Part shown: in pieces, positions 36,646-48,800 of the stretch
Layout of the letters: every line of letters begins with the position of its first letter
How positions within the stretch are numbered: the stretch's first letter is position 1
Assembly (NCBI GenBank): GCA_039707465.1
Contig: CM077645.1
Span: 62,772,850 to 62,836,849, forward strand
Direction: 5' to 3'
DNA: 64,000 nt
DNA from: Rhabdophis nuchalis
Taxonomy: Eukaryota; Chordata; Lepidosauria; Squamata; Natricidae
Translations under genes and position numbers: made by a program
The notes under the pieces: model-generated
Database searches by the model: none
Seen by the model: the letters and a program-made list of their open reading frames with translations, nothing else
What the model was told of the DNA's origin: nothing

Positions 36646-36847
36646 CTCTATAAAATCAAAAGTATTTCAAAGTTGAATGTTCTTCATATAACTTATTACC
36701 TGAATATCACTTTTCCTCAAATCTGGGATAAAATTCTCCCAGATAATTGACCATAGACAAACAGAAATAACAACAAGCTCATGTTCTGTTCTGTTTTGTT
36801 GGTTTTAGCCTCATGTGTTTTTAATGACAGCTTTATATAGAAATTCA

Positions 36848-36848
<1 letters not shown>

Positions 36849-36915
<67 letters not shown>

Positions 36916-39537
36916 TTAATACTTATAGACCGCACCCTCTCCCCACAGGGACTCGGGGCGGTGCACAGGAAGAATAAAAACAATGACTATATACAACATT
37001 TCATATTAAAAATAGATTAAACAGTACCTGTGCTAAAATACCCGTTAAAACTAACTAGACTAAAAATTCCCCAATAAACCCAAAAACAGAGGAATAACTA
37101 TCCCAGGCCGGCAAGGCAGAAGAAGTGTGTTTTTAGTTTAAGACGGAAGGAGCAGAGGTCCGTGGTGGTCCTAATGTCGGGGGGGGGAGGTCGTTCCAGA
37201 GGGCTGGGCCCGCCACAGAGAGAGCCCTTCCCCTGGGTGTCGCCCGCTGACAGAGTCTAGTAGACGGCACCCGGAGAAGTCCCTCTCTGTGGGAGCGAAT
37301 CGGCCGTGAGGATGTATGAGGCAGGATCCGATCCCGCAGATAGCTAGATCCCGAGCCATGGAGCGCTTTAAAGATGATAATTAATACCTTGAAGCGCACC
37401 CGGAAGACAACAGGCAGCCAGTGCAGCTCGCGCAAGAGCGGTGTTACATGGGTATACCTTGTGGTACCCATAATTGCTCGCGTGGCTGCGTTCTGGACTA
37501 GCTGAAGTCTCCGGGTGCACCTCAAGGGAAGCCCCATGTAGAGAGAGTTACAATAGTCCAGTCGGGATGTCACGAGCGCGTGAGTGACTGTGCGGAGGGC
37601 GTCCCGATCCAATAGGGGGCGCAATTGGCGAACCAGGCGAACCTGGTAAAACGCCCTCCTGGCCACGGCTGTCACTTGATCTTCCATGGACAGCCGGGTA
37701 TCCAGGAGGACACCCAAATTGTGCGCCCCATCCACAGGGGCAAGATGTTCGCCCCCTATGACCAGCGTTGGAGTGAGCTGGTTGAAACGGGCAGCCGGAA
37801 ACCACAGCCACTCGGTCTTGGTCGGGTTGAGCCTGAGTCCGTTACTTCCCATCCAGATCCGCACGGCTTCCAGGCACTGGCACATCACCGCTACGGTATC
37901 GTTGGGGTGGTTTGGGGTAGATATATACAGCTGAGTGTCGTCAGCGTAAAGCTGGTACTCTACCCCAAAACCACGGATGATCTCACCCAGCGGCTTCATA
38001 TATGCATTAAACAGGAGAGGCGAGAGGACCGACCCCTGAGGCACCCCGCATGTGAGGGGTCTCGGGGTCGACCTCTGCTCTCCTGCCAACACAAATTGCG
38101 ATCGGCCAGAGAGGTAGGAGGAGAACCACCGCAAAACGGTGCCTCCCACCCCCAACCCCCCCAGCCGATGCAATAGGATACCATGGTCGATGGTATCGAA
38201 AGCCGCCGAGAGGTCTAATAGGACCAGGATGGAGGAACAACCCCCATCTCTGGCCCTCCAGAGATCATCCACCAATGCGACCAATGCCGTCTCGGTGCTA
38301 TGCCCGGGCCGAAAGCCGGACTGGCGCGGGTCTAGATAATCAACTTCCTACAGGTGACGGGGAAACTGTTGTGCCACCACACTCTCAACAACCTTCGCCA
38401 AAAAGGGAAGGTTGGAGACTGGACGATAGTTATTTAATAGAGCTGGATCCAAAGAGGGCTTCTTAAGGAGGGGCCTCACCATCGCTTCTTTTAGGGAAGC
38501 AGGCAAGGAATCCTCACTTAAGGATGCGTTGACAACCTCTTGGAGCCAGCCTCGTGTCACCTCCCAGGATGCCAGTACAAGCCAGGAGGGGCACGGGTCC
38601 AATAAACATGTGGTGGCTCGCAGTCGCCCACGTAACCTGTCCATATCATCGGAAGCAACGGAGTCAAACTCCTCCCAAACAAGATCTGTCTCGTGGCATC
38701 CCGCTGGGCCATCAATGGAGGGTAGCCCGTTCTGTATCTGAGCGGTTTTCTCCTGCAGAAAAGTCACAAATTCCTCTGCTCTACCCTGTAGCGGGGCTTC
38801 CCGCACCCTTTGTTGGAGTAGGGAGCGGGTCACCCTGAACAGGGCGGCAGGGCGGTTTTCTGCGGATGCTATGAGAGTAGCACAATGATGGCGTTTGGCC
38901 ACTCTCAGCGCCACAATGTAAGTCCGTAAATGGGCTCTTACCTGTGTCCGGTCAGATTCAGACCGGCTAGAGCTCCATCTTCTCTCTAGGCATCTCTTGC
39001 GGCGTTTCATCACCCGCAGCTCCTCGGTAAACCAAGGAGCCAGGGTGGTTCGCCGCTGCAAGAGAGGCCGCAAGGGCGCGACCCGATCCAAGGCTCCCAC
39101 GGCCGCACTATTCCATGCGGCCGTGAGGTCCTCTATCGGGGCACGGGTCAGGGGTACAGGAAGTGGCCCAAGCGCCGTCTGGAACCCGTCCGGGTCCATC
39201 AGGCGCCTGGGGCGGTACCAGATAGGAGGCTCTGGTTCCGCCTCCCCGCGGAGGGGAGCAGCGGTCAGAAAGTCGAGCCGGAGAAGTGAGTGATCTGACC
39301 ATGACAAGGGCGTGATGACTATATCCCCTGTACCCAGATCACTCTTCCATTGGCCTGAGACAAAGATAAGATCCGGCCTATGTCCACCCTCGTGAGTGGG
39401 GCCCTGAATTAATTGGGTCAGGTCCATGGCCGTCATGGAAGCCATGAACTCCCGAGCTGCCTCGGATGATTCGCCCAGCGATGGCAGATTAAAGTCCCCC
39501 ATGACTACAAGTCTGGGGGTCTCCACTGCCACCGTAA
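36849..39537 (-). mobile_element. L2-like LINE (L2-6), 2.7 kb, 5'-truncated in the endonuclease
   Basis: Minus strand: a 65-bp (taa)n tail (36849-36914), the stem-loop gaccgcaccctctccc...ggggcggtgc (36928-36964), 3' UTR, then coding sequence up to 39537, where homology to the full-length copy stops in the endonuclease domain. Very similar to the copy at 45694-50447, so young. A SINE lies 30 bp beyond its truncated end. Confidence 0.93.
37133..39532 (-). pseudogene. L2 endonuclease/reverse transcriptase with a single nonsense codon
   Basis: Two open segments, 394 aa (39532-38348) and 383 aa (38284-37133), are in the same frame, 21 codons apart. The break is one Glu codon (gag) changed to tag after '-AQQFPRHL'. 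Segment 1 has the late endonuclease motifs 'VVMGDFNLP', 'DLIFVSGQWKSDLG' and 'SWSDHSLLRLDF'. Segment 2 has '[13 protein letters not shown]', '[14 protein letters not shown]', 'YADDTQLY' and the C-terminal '-ALWNDLPP-'. About the first 275 residues of the intact homologue are missing. Non-functional through truncation and the stop. Confidence 0.93.
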
Positions 39538-39568
39538 CTCATGATATTGTGCCTACCACAGTTACAGT

Positions 39569-39914
39569 GAAGGTTCGCCTTGCACAAATGTGCTACTTGT
39601 TCCCAACTCCAGGGGGCGGTGCTCATCTCCGTTTCTAAGCTGTGGAGCCAGCGCTGTCTGAAGATGTCTCTATGGTCATGTGGCTGGCATGAATAAAAGC
39701 CGAAGGTGCATGGAGTGCTGTTACCTTCCCATCAAAAGTGGTTCCCATTTTTCTACTTGTATTTTTACTTGTATACTTTCAAACTGCTAGTTTGGCAGAA
39801 GCTGGGACAAGTAACGGGAGCCCACTCCGTTGCATGGCACTAGGGATTCGACCTGCCGAACTGTCTGATTGACAAGCTGAGTGTCTTAGCCACTGAGCCC
39901 CCACGTCTAGTGTT
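39569..39914 (-). repeat. tRNA-derived SINE with 11-bp target duplication
   Basis: The direct repeat acagttacagt at 39558-39568 and 39915-39925 brackets the element. On the minus strand the right end has pol III promoter elements: an A-box region ggggctcagtggctaag and a B-box region aggtcgaatcc (about 39840-39905). The body (catgtggctggcatg, ctgttaccttccc on the plus strand) matches a widespread squamate SINE from memory. It is a different family from that at 247-462. Confidence 0.85.
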
Positions 39915-39925
39915 ACAGTTACAGT

Positions 39926-41495
39926 TGGCGAGTAAAAAAATTAGCTACTTAAATTACTTAAAAATGTTTTTTAAAAATCGTATTTTTGGGGGAAAGTTGT
40001 ATTCAGAGGCAACGATGATGCATGATTCTATGGGATTTTTTTTGTTTTGATTCAAAAGATTTACTAAACACCCAACCTGGTTTTTTTTAGCAGCAGGACC
40101 CAAACAATAAACAGAAAAAAAATGCATCTGAGTGCAAAAATGCAATCACTTTAACTCTTCTGTTTTTTTCTGACTACCAGCTGCATCCATCAAACTTGTC
40201 AACAGAATATTCTTATTTGTCCAACAACACATTACAATGTACATTGCATTCAACTGGAAAAAACCCCCAAATCAACTATATATCAGGTGCAAAGACCAAT
40301 AAAAGATAATTTGATTCAGAATAAAGTGATCCTGAATTCAGAGCCATGAGGGCTAAGCCCAATGGTTTTTAAGCTATGAAGGCCAGTCACCTGAGTTTTT
40401 CAGTACTAAAAAGATTTGATCCCTCTTGGATTCTGAAAGAGTTCATTTGCAAGTCCATAACTGGAGCATGAAAATTGCATGCGGTCAATTTACCTAAGAG
40501 TGTATCCACCTGCAAATTTACTTGGAAGTAATTTCTTTTGCAATCTACCATTTTTGACTTGTTTTGAAGTAATGTATTTAAAAAGCTGGGTTGTAAGAAT
40601 GCTTCGTAAGTCCCAAGAGTCATGTTTATTCAAAAGTATCTCACTTATTTCAATACGGCTGACTTCAAAATAAGTATGCTTACAATTGTAGCCTTTCTTG
40701 GAAATAAGAAACACTGATTAATTTACAAGTCAAACTAAGTTGAGATCTCACTGCCCTTCATAGCAGCATGTTTACATTAGCTTTGCCTTATACATAAAAG
40801 AGTAATGTAGACTCTTTAAAGTAATCACCAAGCAGCAACTCAAAGACTGTTCTACTACTTTAAACCAACAGCTGTTTTCTTATTTTCTCTTTCTTTTGTC
40901 CACTGTTCTGCTTGCTATGGCAACAGGGGATCAACGCCTACATTGTAAAGTTAGTTACAATTCAACTGGGAAATCCTTTTTAAAATTATTTTTACCTTAC
41001 CGAAATAGTTATTACTGAATTGATCTATACTTTCAAATATGACAGGCACTTCTGAATTATTTTTATACCTCTCAAATGTTGTTAGCTGCCTCTTCCGTGG
41101 GACAAAATACAAGGTTCAACTGCTACCAAAAACAAACAAAAAAGATTTAGCTTCAAAATCTTTTGGTAGTTAGAGTTTTCCAAGGGATTCAAGAATTCAA
41201 CAACTCTATTCACTGGTGATGCTAGTAGTAACAGGAGCATCTAATGGGATTATTACCCTCACTAGTATGGTTAAAAGGAAATGACTAAAGATAATGGACA
41301 GATGAAGGTCAGGCGAAGCCAAATGGAACAAATTCCAAATCAAAACCTGGAAGAAGACAATGTGTTGGCAAGAAAATTATATGGACATAATTGAAACAAC
41401 ACAATTGAAAGCCAAAGAATGAGACACCCCAGAATTCTACAAGATGCATATTGAAAAAATATCTCTGAAATTTCACAATGTGACCTGGAGATGAT
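39926..41495. other. Intergenic, no feature recognised
   Basis: AT-rich unique sequence. Short frames near 40387-40714 have no motif. Confidence 0.5.
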
Positions 41496-41499
41496 GAGC

Positions 41500-41590
41500 A
41501 GATCAAAATAACCTTTGGATTGTTTAACGCTCCAGAAGAGACATTTACAATGCTAACATCTTTATATCAAGGAATAGTGTAGCAGAGATA
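41500..41590 (+). mobile_element. Possible Ty3/Gypsy reverse transcriptase relic
   Basis: One frame at about 41508-41575 reads TFGLFNAPEETFTMLTSLYQ, resembling the '-PFGL.NAP.TF-' box of Gypsy-type reverse transcriptases. A near-copy of acaatgctaacatctttat occurs at 4279-4297 beside hAT family A copy 1, which suggests a dispersed repeat. Too short for certainty. Confidence 0.3.
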
Positions 41591-41689
41591 GTGTGTTATT
41601 TTGCTCCATGTATCTACAGAAAAGATGGGAAATGCAAAAATATATATATGCAGTATTACTGAAATGCAATATGCCTTAGAATGGCAGTG

Positions 41690-42186
41690 AATGCAGTCAA
41701 TTAGAAAAAGAAGTATAGTAGATTTAATATAAGATTATTGCTATGAGACTATTATATGAGCAAACATGAAAAGACTGAAATACCTACAACAGAGGAATGA
41801 TTAGTAAAGATGAAGAACTAGCAGAAATGACAAAATTAATGTATTTGATTAGAGAAAAATCAACAATTACATTTATTAGTCATTGGAAACCCCTTTATGA
41901 TCTTTTTGCTGAAAAAAAGGGAAAAAATGAACCTTTGGTTTATGTGTTTAAAGATTAGAAAAGGTAGCTTATTTAAGAAAAAGAAGAAGAAAGTTATGAT
42001 TTAACTTTTGAAAGAGAGAACAAAGTAAAATAATCAGTGTCAACACAACTGGAAACTGCCTCTTTATAATATTTCCTTTCCTATTTTATTTTTCCACTAT
42101 GTGCTAGTTTTACTTTGTTATCTTTATTTTCTATTATGGTTTTATGGTGTAACAAAATTCTTTAATAAAAATTATTCTTAAAAAAG
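41690..42186 (+). mobile_element. Old L1 LINE 3' end
   Basis: The frame at about 41826-41958 encodes an L1 ORF2 C-terminus-like stretch, 'EMTKLMYLIREKSTITFISH' followed by 'WKPLYDLF', ending in TAG; broken frames upstream contain 'IPTTEE'. A 3' UTR ending aataaaaattattcttaaaaa follows. 5'-truncated and mutated. Confidence 0.65.
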
Positions 42187-42204
42187 AATCCCAAAGAAAA
42201 GTAA

Positions 42205-42560
42205 AGGCATACATGGAAAAAAGGCAAATGCAACAATAGATTTCAGAAAAGGCAAGTGGCACATGAGAAAAGATAGCTAACATAAGATTGATAATAGAGA
42301 GAGTAAGACAACCTAACAAGGAGGTTTATCTTTGCTTTCCTGATTACAACAAGGCATTCACATATTTCATGCCAAAATGTGCAATATATTAAGGTAAATG
42401 GTTGTTCCTTCTGAAGAACCTTTAGAATAAATAACGAAACAACAATAAGAATTAAGTCGAAAAAGAGTTGTTCACCACAGCAAAGGGAATAAGACAAATA
42501 AACATTAATTTGTCCAATTCTCCACTAAAAATTGAGGTAAAAACAGAAATAATATGAGAT
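42205..42560 (+). mobile_element. Bov-B (RTE-type) LINE fragment
   Basis: Translation in one broken frame gives 'IANIRLIIERVRQPNKEVYL' followed by 'CFPDYNKAF', matching in order the RTE/Bov-B stretch before the first reverse transcriptase aspartate. Later 'AKGIRQ' corresponds to the family's 'GKGVRQG' box. Several stops and indels. Bov-B is a known, horizontally transferred LINE of squamates. Confidence 0.65.
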
Positions 42561-42862
42561 ATGAGATGATAACACTTTTTGATTTCAAAGCCTTCATTAT
42601 GAAATTTAAAATATAAAATAAAAAGGAGACAATTAGCAAGGACCACCGGAATGTTTTGAAAATGGTACAAATTATATCTAGATCGAGGTTGAGCAAGCTT
42701 GCCCTTGTTCAGACAGGCAGTAGATCTAACCTGATAAGTAAAAACTACATTCTTGTCTAAAAGAACCATGGTTTTCTACCTAGAAGTCCACCAGCACTTC
42801 ATAATGTCCATTTGAATCATATGTACCAATGAGATTTATTCCCTATATAAGCCCATCTAGAC

Positions 42863-42997
42863 CAGGGGTCTCCAACCTTTGCAACTTTAAGTCTGAAGGA
42901 CTTCAGCTCCCAGACTTCTCCAGCCAGCAAAGCTGGCTGGAGAAGTCTGGGAGCTGAAGTCCTTCAGACTTAAAGTTGCAAAGGTTGGAGACCCCTG
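42863..42997. mobile_element. Palindromic hAT-type MITE, copy B2 (perfect)
   Basis: 135 bp consisting of two exact 66-bp inverted arms around a 3-nt loop (aaa). Arm ends are caggggtctccaacctttgc and gcaaaggttggagacccctg. Exact 8-bp target duplication atctagac at 42855-42862 and 42998-43005. No coding capacity. Confidence 0.95.
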
Positions 42998-43198
42998 ATC
43001 TAGACAACAGAATTTATGAATATATATATTTAGAATTTGGAATTTTTTAAAAACTAAAAAGTAATTGGATTAACATTTAATGCTAGATTCTAAATACTGG
43101 TGACACTGAAACTGCTTATAGTGATTTACCACTGTACCTCTTGTACGTGGTGACTTTCGATATATGGCATAACTATTTTTGTTATAATCAACAAAATT

Positions 43199-43648
43199 AA
43201 TAATAATAATAAATAATAATAAATTTTATTTATAACCCGCTCTCTCTCCCCAAAGGGACTCGAGGCGGGGCACAGGAAAATTAAAAACAATAGACACAAA
43301 CAGAGTACAAAATTTAAAATCACAATTAAACATATCCTGCGCTAAAAACATCTATAAAAACTAAAAACTGTCCCTAAAAGCCCTTAACACTATAAATTAA
43401 TTAAAATTACCCTAGGCCAGCCAAACGGAAGAAATGAGTTTTTAAAAGCTGTCGGAAGGAGCGAAGGTCTGTGGTTGTTCTGATTTCGGGGGGAAGGTCG
43501 TTCCAGAGGGTCGGGCCCGCCACAGAGAAGGCCCTTCCCCTGGACGTCGCGCGCTGGCACAGCCTAGTGAACGGCACCCGGAGAAGTCCCTCTCTGTATG
43601 AGCGAATCGGTCGCAGGGATGTATGAGGCAGAATGCGATCCCGCAGAA
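43199..43648 (-). mobile_element. L2-like LINE 3' end (L2-11)
   Basis: Minus strand: taa-rich tail, stem-loop aacccgctctctctcccc...gaggcggggc (43234-43270), 3' UTR and C-terminal coding stretch, truncated at gatcccgcag near 43640. An AT-rich self-similar run (aatatttaa units) adjoins at 43650-43690. Confidence 0.9.
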
Positions 43649-43874
43649 ATATTAAATATTAAATATAATATTTAATATTTAAATATTCCTGTGATTTTTT
43701 TAATTTGACATAACACACTTCTAGCATCACAGGGTTTCCCCCCCTTATTGATAATGAAATAATTTGGATTTAGCTTCAGTGCAATCAGAAACAACTTGAA
43801 AGTACATTTATCAATACAAGGCAGTACATTAAAACTTTATTAATTAAAACCACATGGAACAAAATGACATACAT

Positions 43875-44101
43875 AATAGCAATAGCACTTAAGACTTATA
43901 TACCGCTTCATGGTACTTTATAGCATTTTCTAAGCAGCTTGCAGAATCAGCATATTGCCTCTAAGAATCTGGGTTCTCATTTTACAGTCCTTGTGAGGAA
44001 GGAAAGCTGAGTCAACCTTGAGCTGATCAGGATCAAATTGCTGGCAGTGGACAGAGTTAGCCTGCAATATTGCATCTTAACCACTACACCACCACGGCTC
44101 C
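43875..44101 (-). repeat. tRNA-derived SINE, minus strand
   Basis: Reverse complement of the family at 247-462: aatagcaatagcacttaagacttatataccgc is the tail end, ctgggttctcattttac the body, and accactacaccaccacggctc the tRNA-derived head at the right. Confidence 0.85.
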
Positions 44102-45325
44102 TATAAACGAATACTAGAATGCATAGCACTAATCAATGGTGGCAATTCATGTCTCAAATTATTTTCAAGCTTACAGAAAGCCACCAGCGAGGGCATTGGC
44201 TATTCTAAAGTACAAGCCTCTTCCTTTCTCAATATCCAGAAGTGGGGGAACCATAGTAGGTTCTTTCAATATATGCACTGCCAGGCAGAGCTGCCACACT
44301 CTGCATCAATTGAAGTTTGTGTTGGTCTTCATCTCCTGCAATCTCAATAATTATTGGTCTCTAGTAGCCGCTATTTACATTTTAAAAGCGAACAGCAAAT
44401 GCTTACAGAGGCATTTAATGTCATGTCTACTTTTGCCTTTTTCAAATAATTCTTTTCTCATTGCTGGCATGGCTGTTTTTGTACTTTGCAGCTCTTTTCT
44501 TCCACTTTCCTTTTCTTCCACCTGTTTCTTTTCCATTAATGTCAGCCATTAATCTCTGCTTCCTTATGCTTCCTTTCCATCTATCTCAACATTCCCTGTC
44601 AAAAGAGTCAAATGTACTCTATAATCAGAAACCACCAAGCTTGTACTTGGAATAAATTTACTTACTTTCTCTCAAAATGCGCATTTCCTATGCTCAGGCA
44701 CGCAATCTTCTTTTGGTTACCGATTCCAATCTCAATTATAAGTCAGCCATAACATTAGTAACATTTACCACTTTTCTGTCAAGCTATCATCCTCTGACAT
44801 AATTTGGATAGTCATAAAGTAATGTTTAGCACGCCTTGTAATTTTCATATAATGAATCTGAAGATCAGCCAATGGAATTGCATCAAAGGTGCAATTTTTG
44901 TCAGTGAAAAGAAAAGCGTGAGCCAAATGAAAGCACTGAAGGAAATCTTGCATGGGTCTTGCATGATTTGATGGATGTATTGGTATTCATTTTGTTTAGT
45001 TTCGTTTTTAAATTTCAAAAAAGACCAGCAGTTTATGCGTTTTAGGGCTCAAATAGCTGTCCATAAGAAAGCCAGCAGTTTCTTTGATATGTAAGTTTGT
45101 ACTACGAGGCACTTTGAATTAACATGCTGAAAATGTACTTAAGTCAATTCTCACATTAGATATGCCAGCAAAAGTTAGTTGCATGCTCTTCCACTTGCAT
45201 GCCTTGGCATGTACAAACAGGGTGCAAGTTTCAATAGAATTTATAGACCAGTGAAAAAAGAGAAGTAACACATGAAGACGGATGCAGAAAAATTTCTTGC
45301 GTGCTGTTTATAGCAATAGCAATAA
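44102..45325. other. Intergenic, no feature recognised
   Basis: The 138-residue plus-strand frame at 44136-44552 has no recognised domain, is Cys/Ser/Phe-rich and overlaps no signal I trust; I do not call it a gene. Confidence 0.5.
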
Positions 45326-45894
45326 TACAATAATACAATAGCAGAGTTGGAAGGGACCTTGCAGGTCTTCTAGTCCAACCCCCTGCGTGGGCAGGAACCT
45401 TATACCATTTCAGACAAATGGCTATCTAACATCTTCTTAAAGACTTCCAGGGTTGGGGCATTCACAACTTCTGGAAGCAAGCTGTTCCAGAGGTTAATTG
45501 TTCTAACTGTCAGGAAATTTCTCCTTAGTTCTAGGTTGCTTCTCTCCTTGATTAGTTTCCACCCATTGCTTCTTGTCCTGCCCCCAGGTGACTTGGAGAA
45601 TAGTTTGACTCCCTCTTCTTTGTGGCACCCTCTGAGATATAGGAACACTGCTATCATGTCTCCCCTGGTCCTTCTCTTCATCAAACTAGACATAATAATA
45701 ATAATAATAATTTAATTTTATAACCCGCTCTCTCTCCCCAAGGGGACTCGAGGCGGGGCACAGGCAATTAAAAATACAAAGAACAAAATACAGAATACAA
45801 ACTACAAAATTAAAAGTGAATTAAATTATCCCTGCGCTAAAACCCATATGCTAAACTAAAAATTACCCCTAAAAACCCCTAACCTAAAAAGAGA

Positions 45895-48800
45895 CTACCC
45901 AAGGCCGGCCAGGCGAAAAAAGTGTGTCTTTAATTTTAAGCGGAAGGAGCGGAGGTCCGTGGTTGTCCTAATATCGGGGGGAAGGTCGTTCCAGAGGGCT
46001 GGGCCCGCCACAGAGAAGGCCCTTCCCCTGGGCGCCGCCCGCTGACAAAGTCTAGTGGACGGCACCCGGAGCAGTCCCTCTCTGTGGGAGCGTATCGGCC
46101 GTGAGGATGTATGAGGCAGGATCCGATCCCGCAGATAACTAGGTCCCGAGCCATGGAGCGCTTTGAAGATGATAATTAACACCTTGAAGCGCACCCGGAA
46201 GACGACAGGTAGCCAATGCAGCTCGCGCAAGAGCGGTGTTACGTGGGCAAACCTAGAGGTGCCCATAATTGCTCGCGCGGCTGCGTTCTGGACCAACTGA
46301 AGCCTCCGGGTGCACCTCAAGGGGAGCCCCATGTAGAGAGAGTTGCAATAATCCAGTCGGGATGTCACGAGAGCATGAGTGACTGTGCGAAGGGCGTCCC
46401 GATCCAATAGGGGGCGCAACTGGCGTACCAGGCGGACCTGGTAAAACGCCCTCCTGGCCACGGCTGTCACTTGATCTTCCATGGACAGCCGGGTATCCAG
46501 GAGGACACCCAAGTTGCGCGCCCCATCCACAGGGGCAAGATGTTCGCCCCCTATGGCCAGAGATGGAATCATCTGGTTGAATCGGGCAGCCGGAAACCAC
46601 AGCCACTCGGTCTTGGTCGGGTTGAGCCTGAGTCCGTTACTTCCCATCCAGGTCCGCACGGCTTCCAGGCACTGGCACATCACCGCTACGGCATCGTTGG
46701 GGTGGTTTGGGGTAGATATGTACAGCTGGGTGTCATCAGCGTACAGATGGTACTCTACCCCAAAACCACGGATGATCTCACCCAGCGGCTTCATATATGC
46801 ATTAAACAGGAGAGGCGAGAGGACCGACCCCTGAGGCACCCCACATGTGAGGGGTCTCGAGGTCGACCTCTGCCCTCCTGCCAACACAAATTGCGATCGG
46901 CCAGAGAGGTAGGAGGAGAACCACCGTAACACGGTGCCTCCCACCCCCAACCCCCCCAGCCGATGCAATAGGATACCATGGTCGATGGTATCGAAAGCCG
47001 CCGAGAGGTCTAATAGGACCAGGATGGAGGAACAACCCCCATCTCTGGCCCTCCAGAGATCATCGACCAACGCGACCAATGCCGTCTCGGTGCTATGCCC
47101 GGGCCGAAAGCCGGACTGGCGCGGGTCTAGATAATCAACTTCCTCCAGGTGACGGGGAAACTGTTGTGCCACCACACTCTCAACAACCTTCGCCAAAAAG
47201 GGAAGGTTGGAGACTGGACGGTAGTTGTTTAAAAGAGCTGGATCCAAAGAGGGCTTCTTGAGGAGGGGCCTCACCATAGCCTCTTTTAGGGAAGCAGGCA
47301 AGGAACCCTCACTCAAGGATGCGTTGATAACCTCTTGGAGCCAGCCTCGTGTCACCTCCCAGGATGCCAGTACAAGCCAGGAGGGACACGGGTCCAATAA
47401 ACATGTGGTGGCTCGCAGTCGCCCACGTAACCTGTCCATATCATCGGAAGCAACGGAGTCAAACTCCTCCCAAACAAGATCCGCCTCGCGGCACTCCACT
47501 GGACCAGCAATGGGGGCTAGCTCGTTCTGTATCTGAGCGATTTTCTCCTGCAGAAAAGTCACAAATTCCTCTGCTCTACCCTGTAGTGGGGCTTCCCGCA
47601 CCCTCTGTTGAAGGAGGGAGCGGGTCACCCTAAACAGGGCGGCAGGGCGGTTTTCTGCGGATGCTATGAGAGTGGCACAATGATGACGTTTGGCCACTCT
47701 CAGCGCCACAATGTAAGTCCGTAAATGGGCTCTTACCTGTGTCCGGTCAGATTCAGATCGAGTATACCTCCATCTTCTCTCTAGGCATCTCTTGTGGCGT
47801 TTCATCACCCTCAGCTCCTCGGTAAACCAAGGAGCCAGGGTGGCTCGCCGCCGCAAGAGAGGCCGCAAGGGCGCGACCCGATCCAAGGCTCCCACGGCCG
47901 CAGTATTCCATGCGGCCACGAGGTCCTCCATCGGGGCGCGGGTCAGGGGTACAGGAAGTGGCCCAAGCGCCGCCTGGAACCCGTCAGGGTCCATCAGGCG
48001 CCTGGGGCGGAACCAGATAGGTGACTCAGGTTCCGCCTCCCCGCGGTGGGGAGTAGCGGTTGGAAAGTCGAGCCGGAGAAGTGAGTGGTCTGACCATGAC
48101 AAGGGTGTGATGACTATATCCCCTGTACCCAGATCACTCTTCCATTGGCCTGAGACAAAGATGAGATCCGGTGTGTGTCCACCCTCGTGGGTGGGGCCTT
48201 GAATTAATTGGGTCAGGTCCATGGCCGTCATGGAAGCCATGAACTCCCGAGCTACCGCGGATGATTCGCCCACCGATGGCAGATTAAAGTCCCCCATGAC
48301 CAAAAGTCTGGGGGTCTCAACTGCCATCGTAGCGATCACCTCGAGGAGCTCGGGCAGGGCTGCTGCTACATAGCGGGGAGCCAGGTATACAACCAGCACG
48401 CCCAACTGCCTCCCTAGGCCCCACTTCACGCAGAGGGACTCACAACCGGTGGTCTGTGGCACAATGGTCTCTCTCGGCTCAAGACCTTCCCTAATAATAA
48501 CCGCTACCCCACCACCCCTGCCTAGGGCCCGGGGCTGATGAAAAGCGCGGTAACCTGGTGGGCACATTTCAACGAGGGGGAGTCCTCCCTCGTGGCCCAA
48601 CCAGGTCTCCGCAATTCCTACCAGGTCCGGCTCCCCCTCTGACACAAGGTCATGGATGAGGGGGGCTTTGTTGACAACGGACCTGGCGTTGCAAAACATC
48701 AGCCGCGGGCCCTGGCTCTGCACTCCCTGACCACCTAGCCTGCGGGGGTTGTGGCACCTGACCGTTTGCAACCAACGGCCGCGTGCCCCCAACCGGGAGG

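Noticed and set aside
37625..38176. 183-residue plus-strand frame opposite L2-6, and similar frames at 46471-46929
   Set aside because: Both are mirror frames of the L2 coding strand, occurring at homologous positions because the underlying gene is conserved.
44136..44552. 138-residue open frame in otherwise unique sequence
   Set aside because: No domain, no splice signals, no promoter or poly(A) context; the length is within chance expectation for 64 kb.
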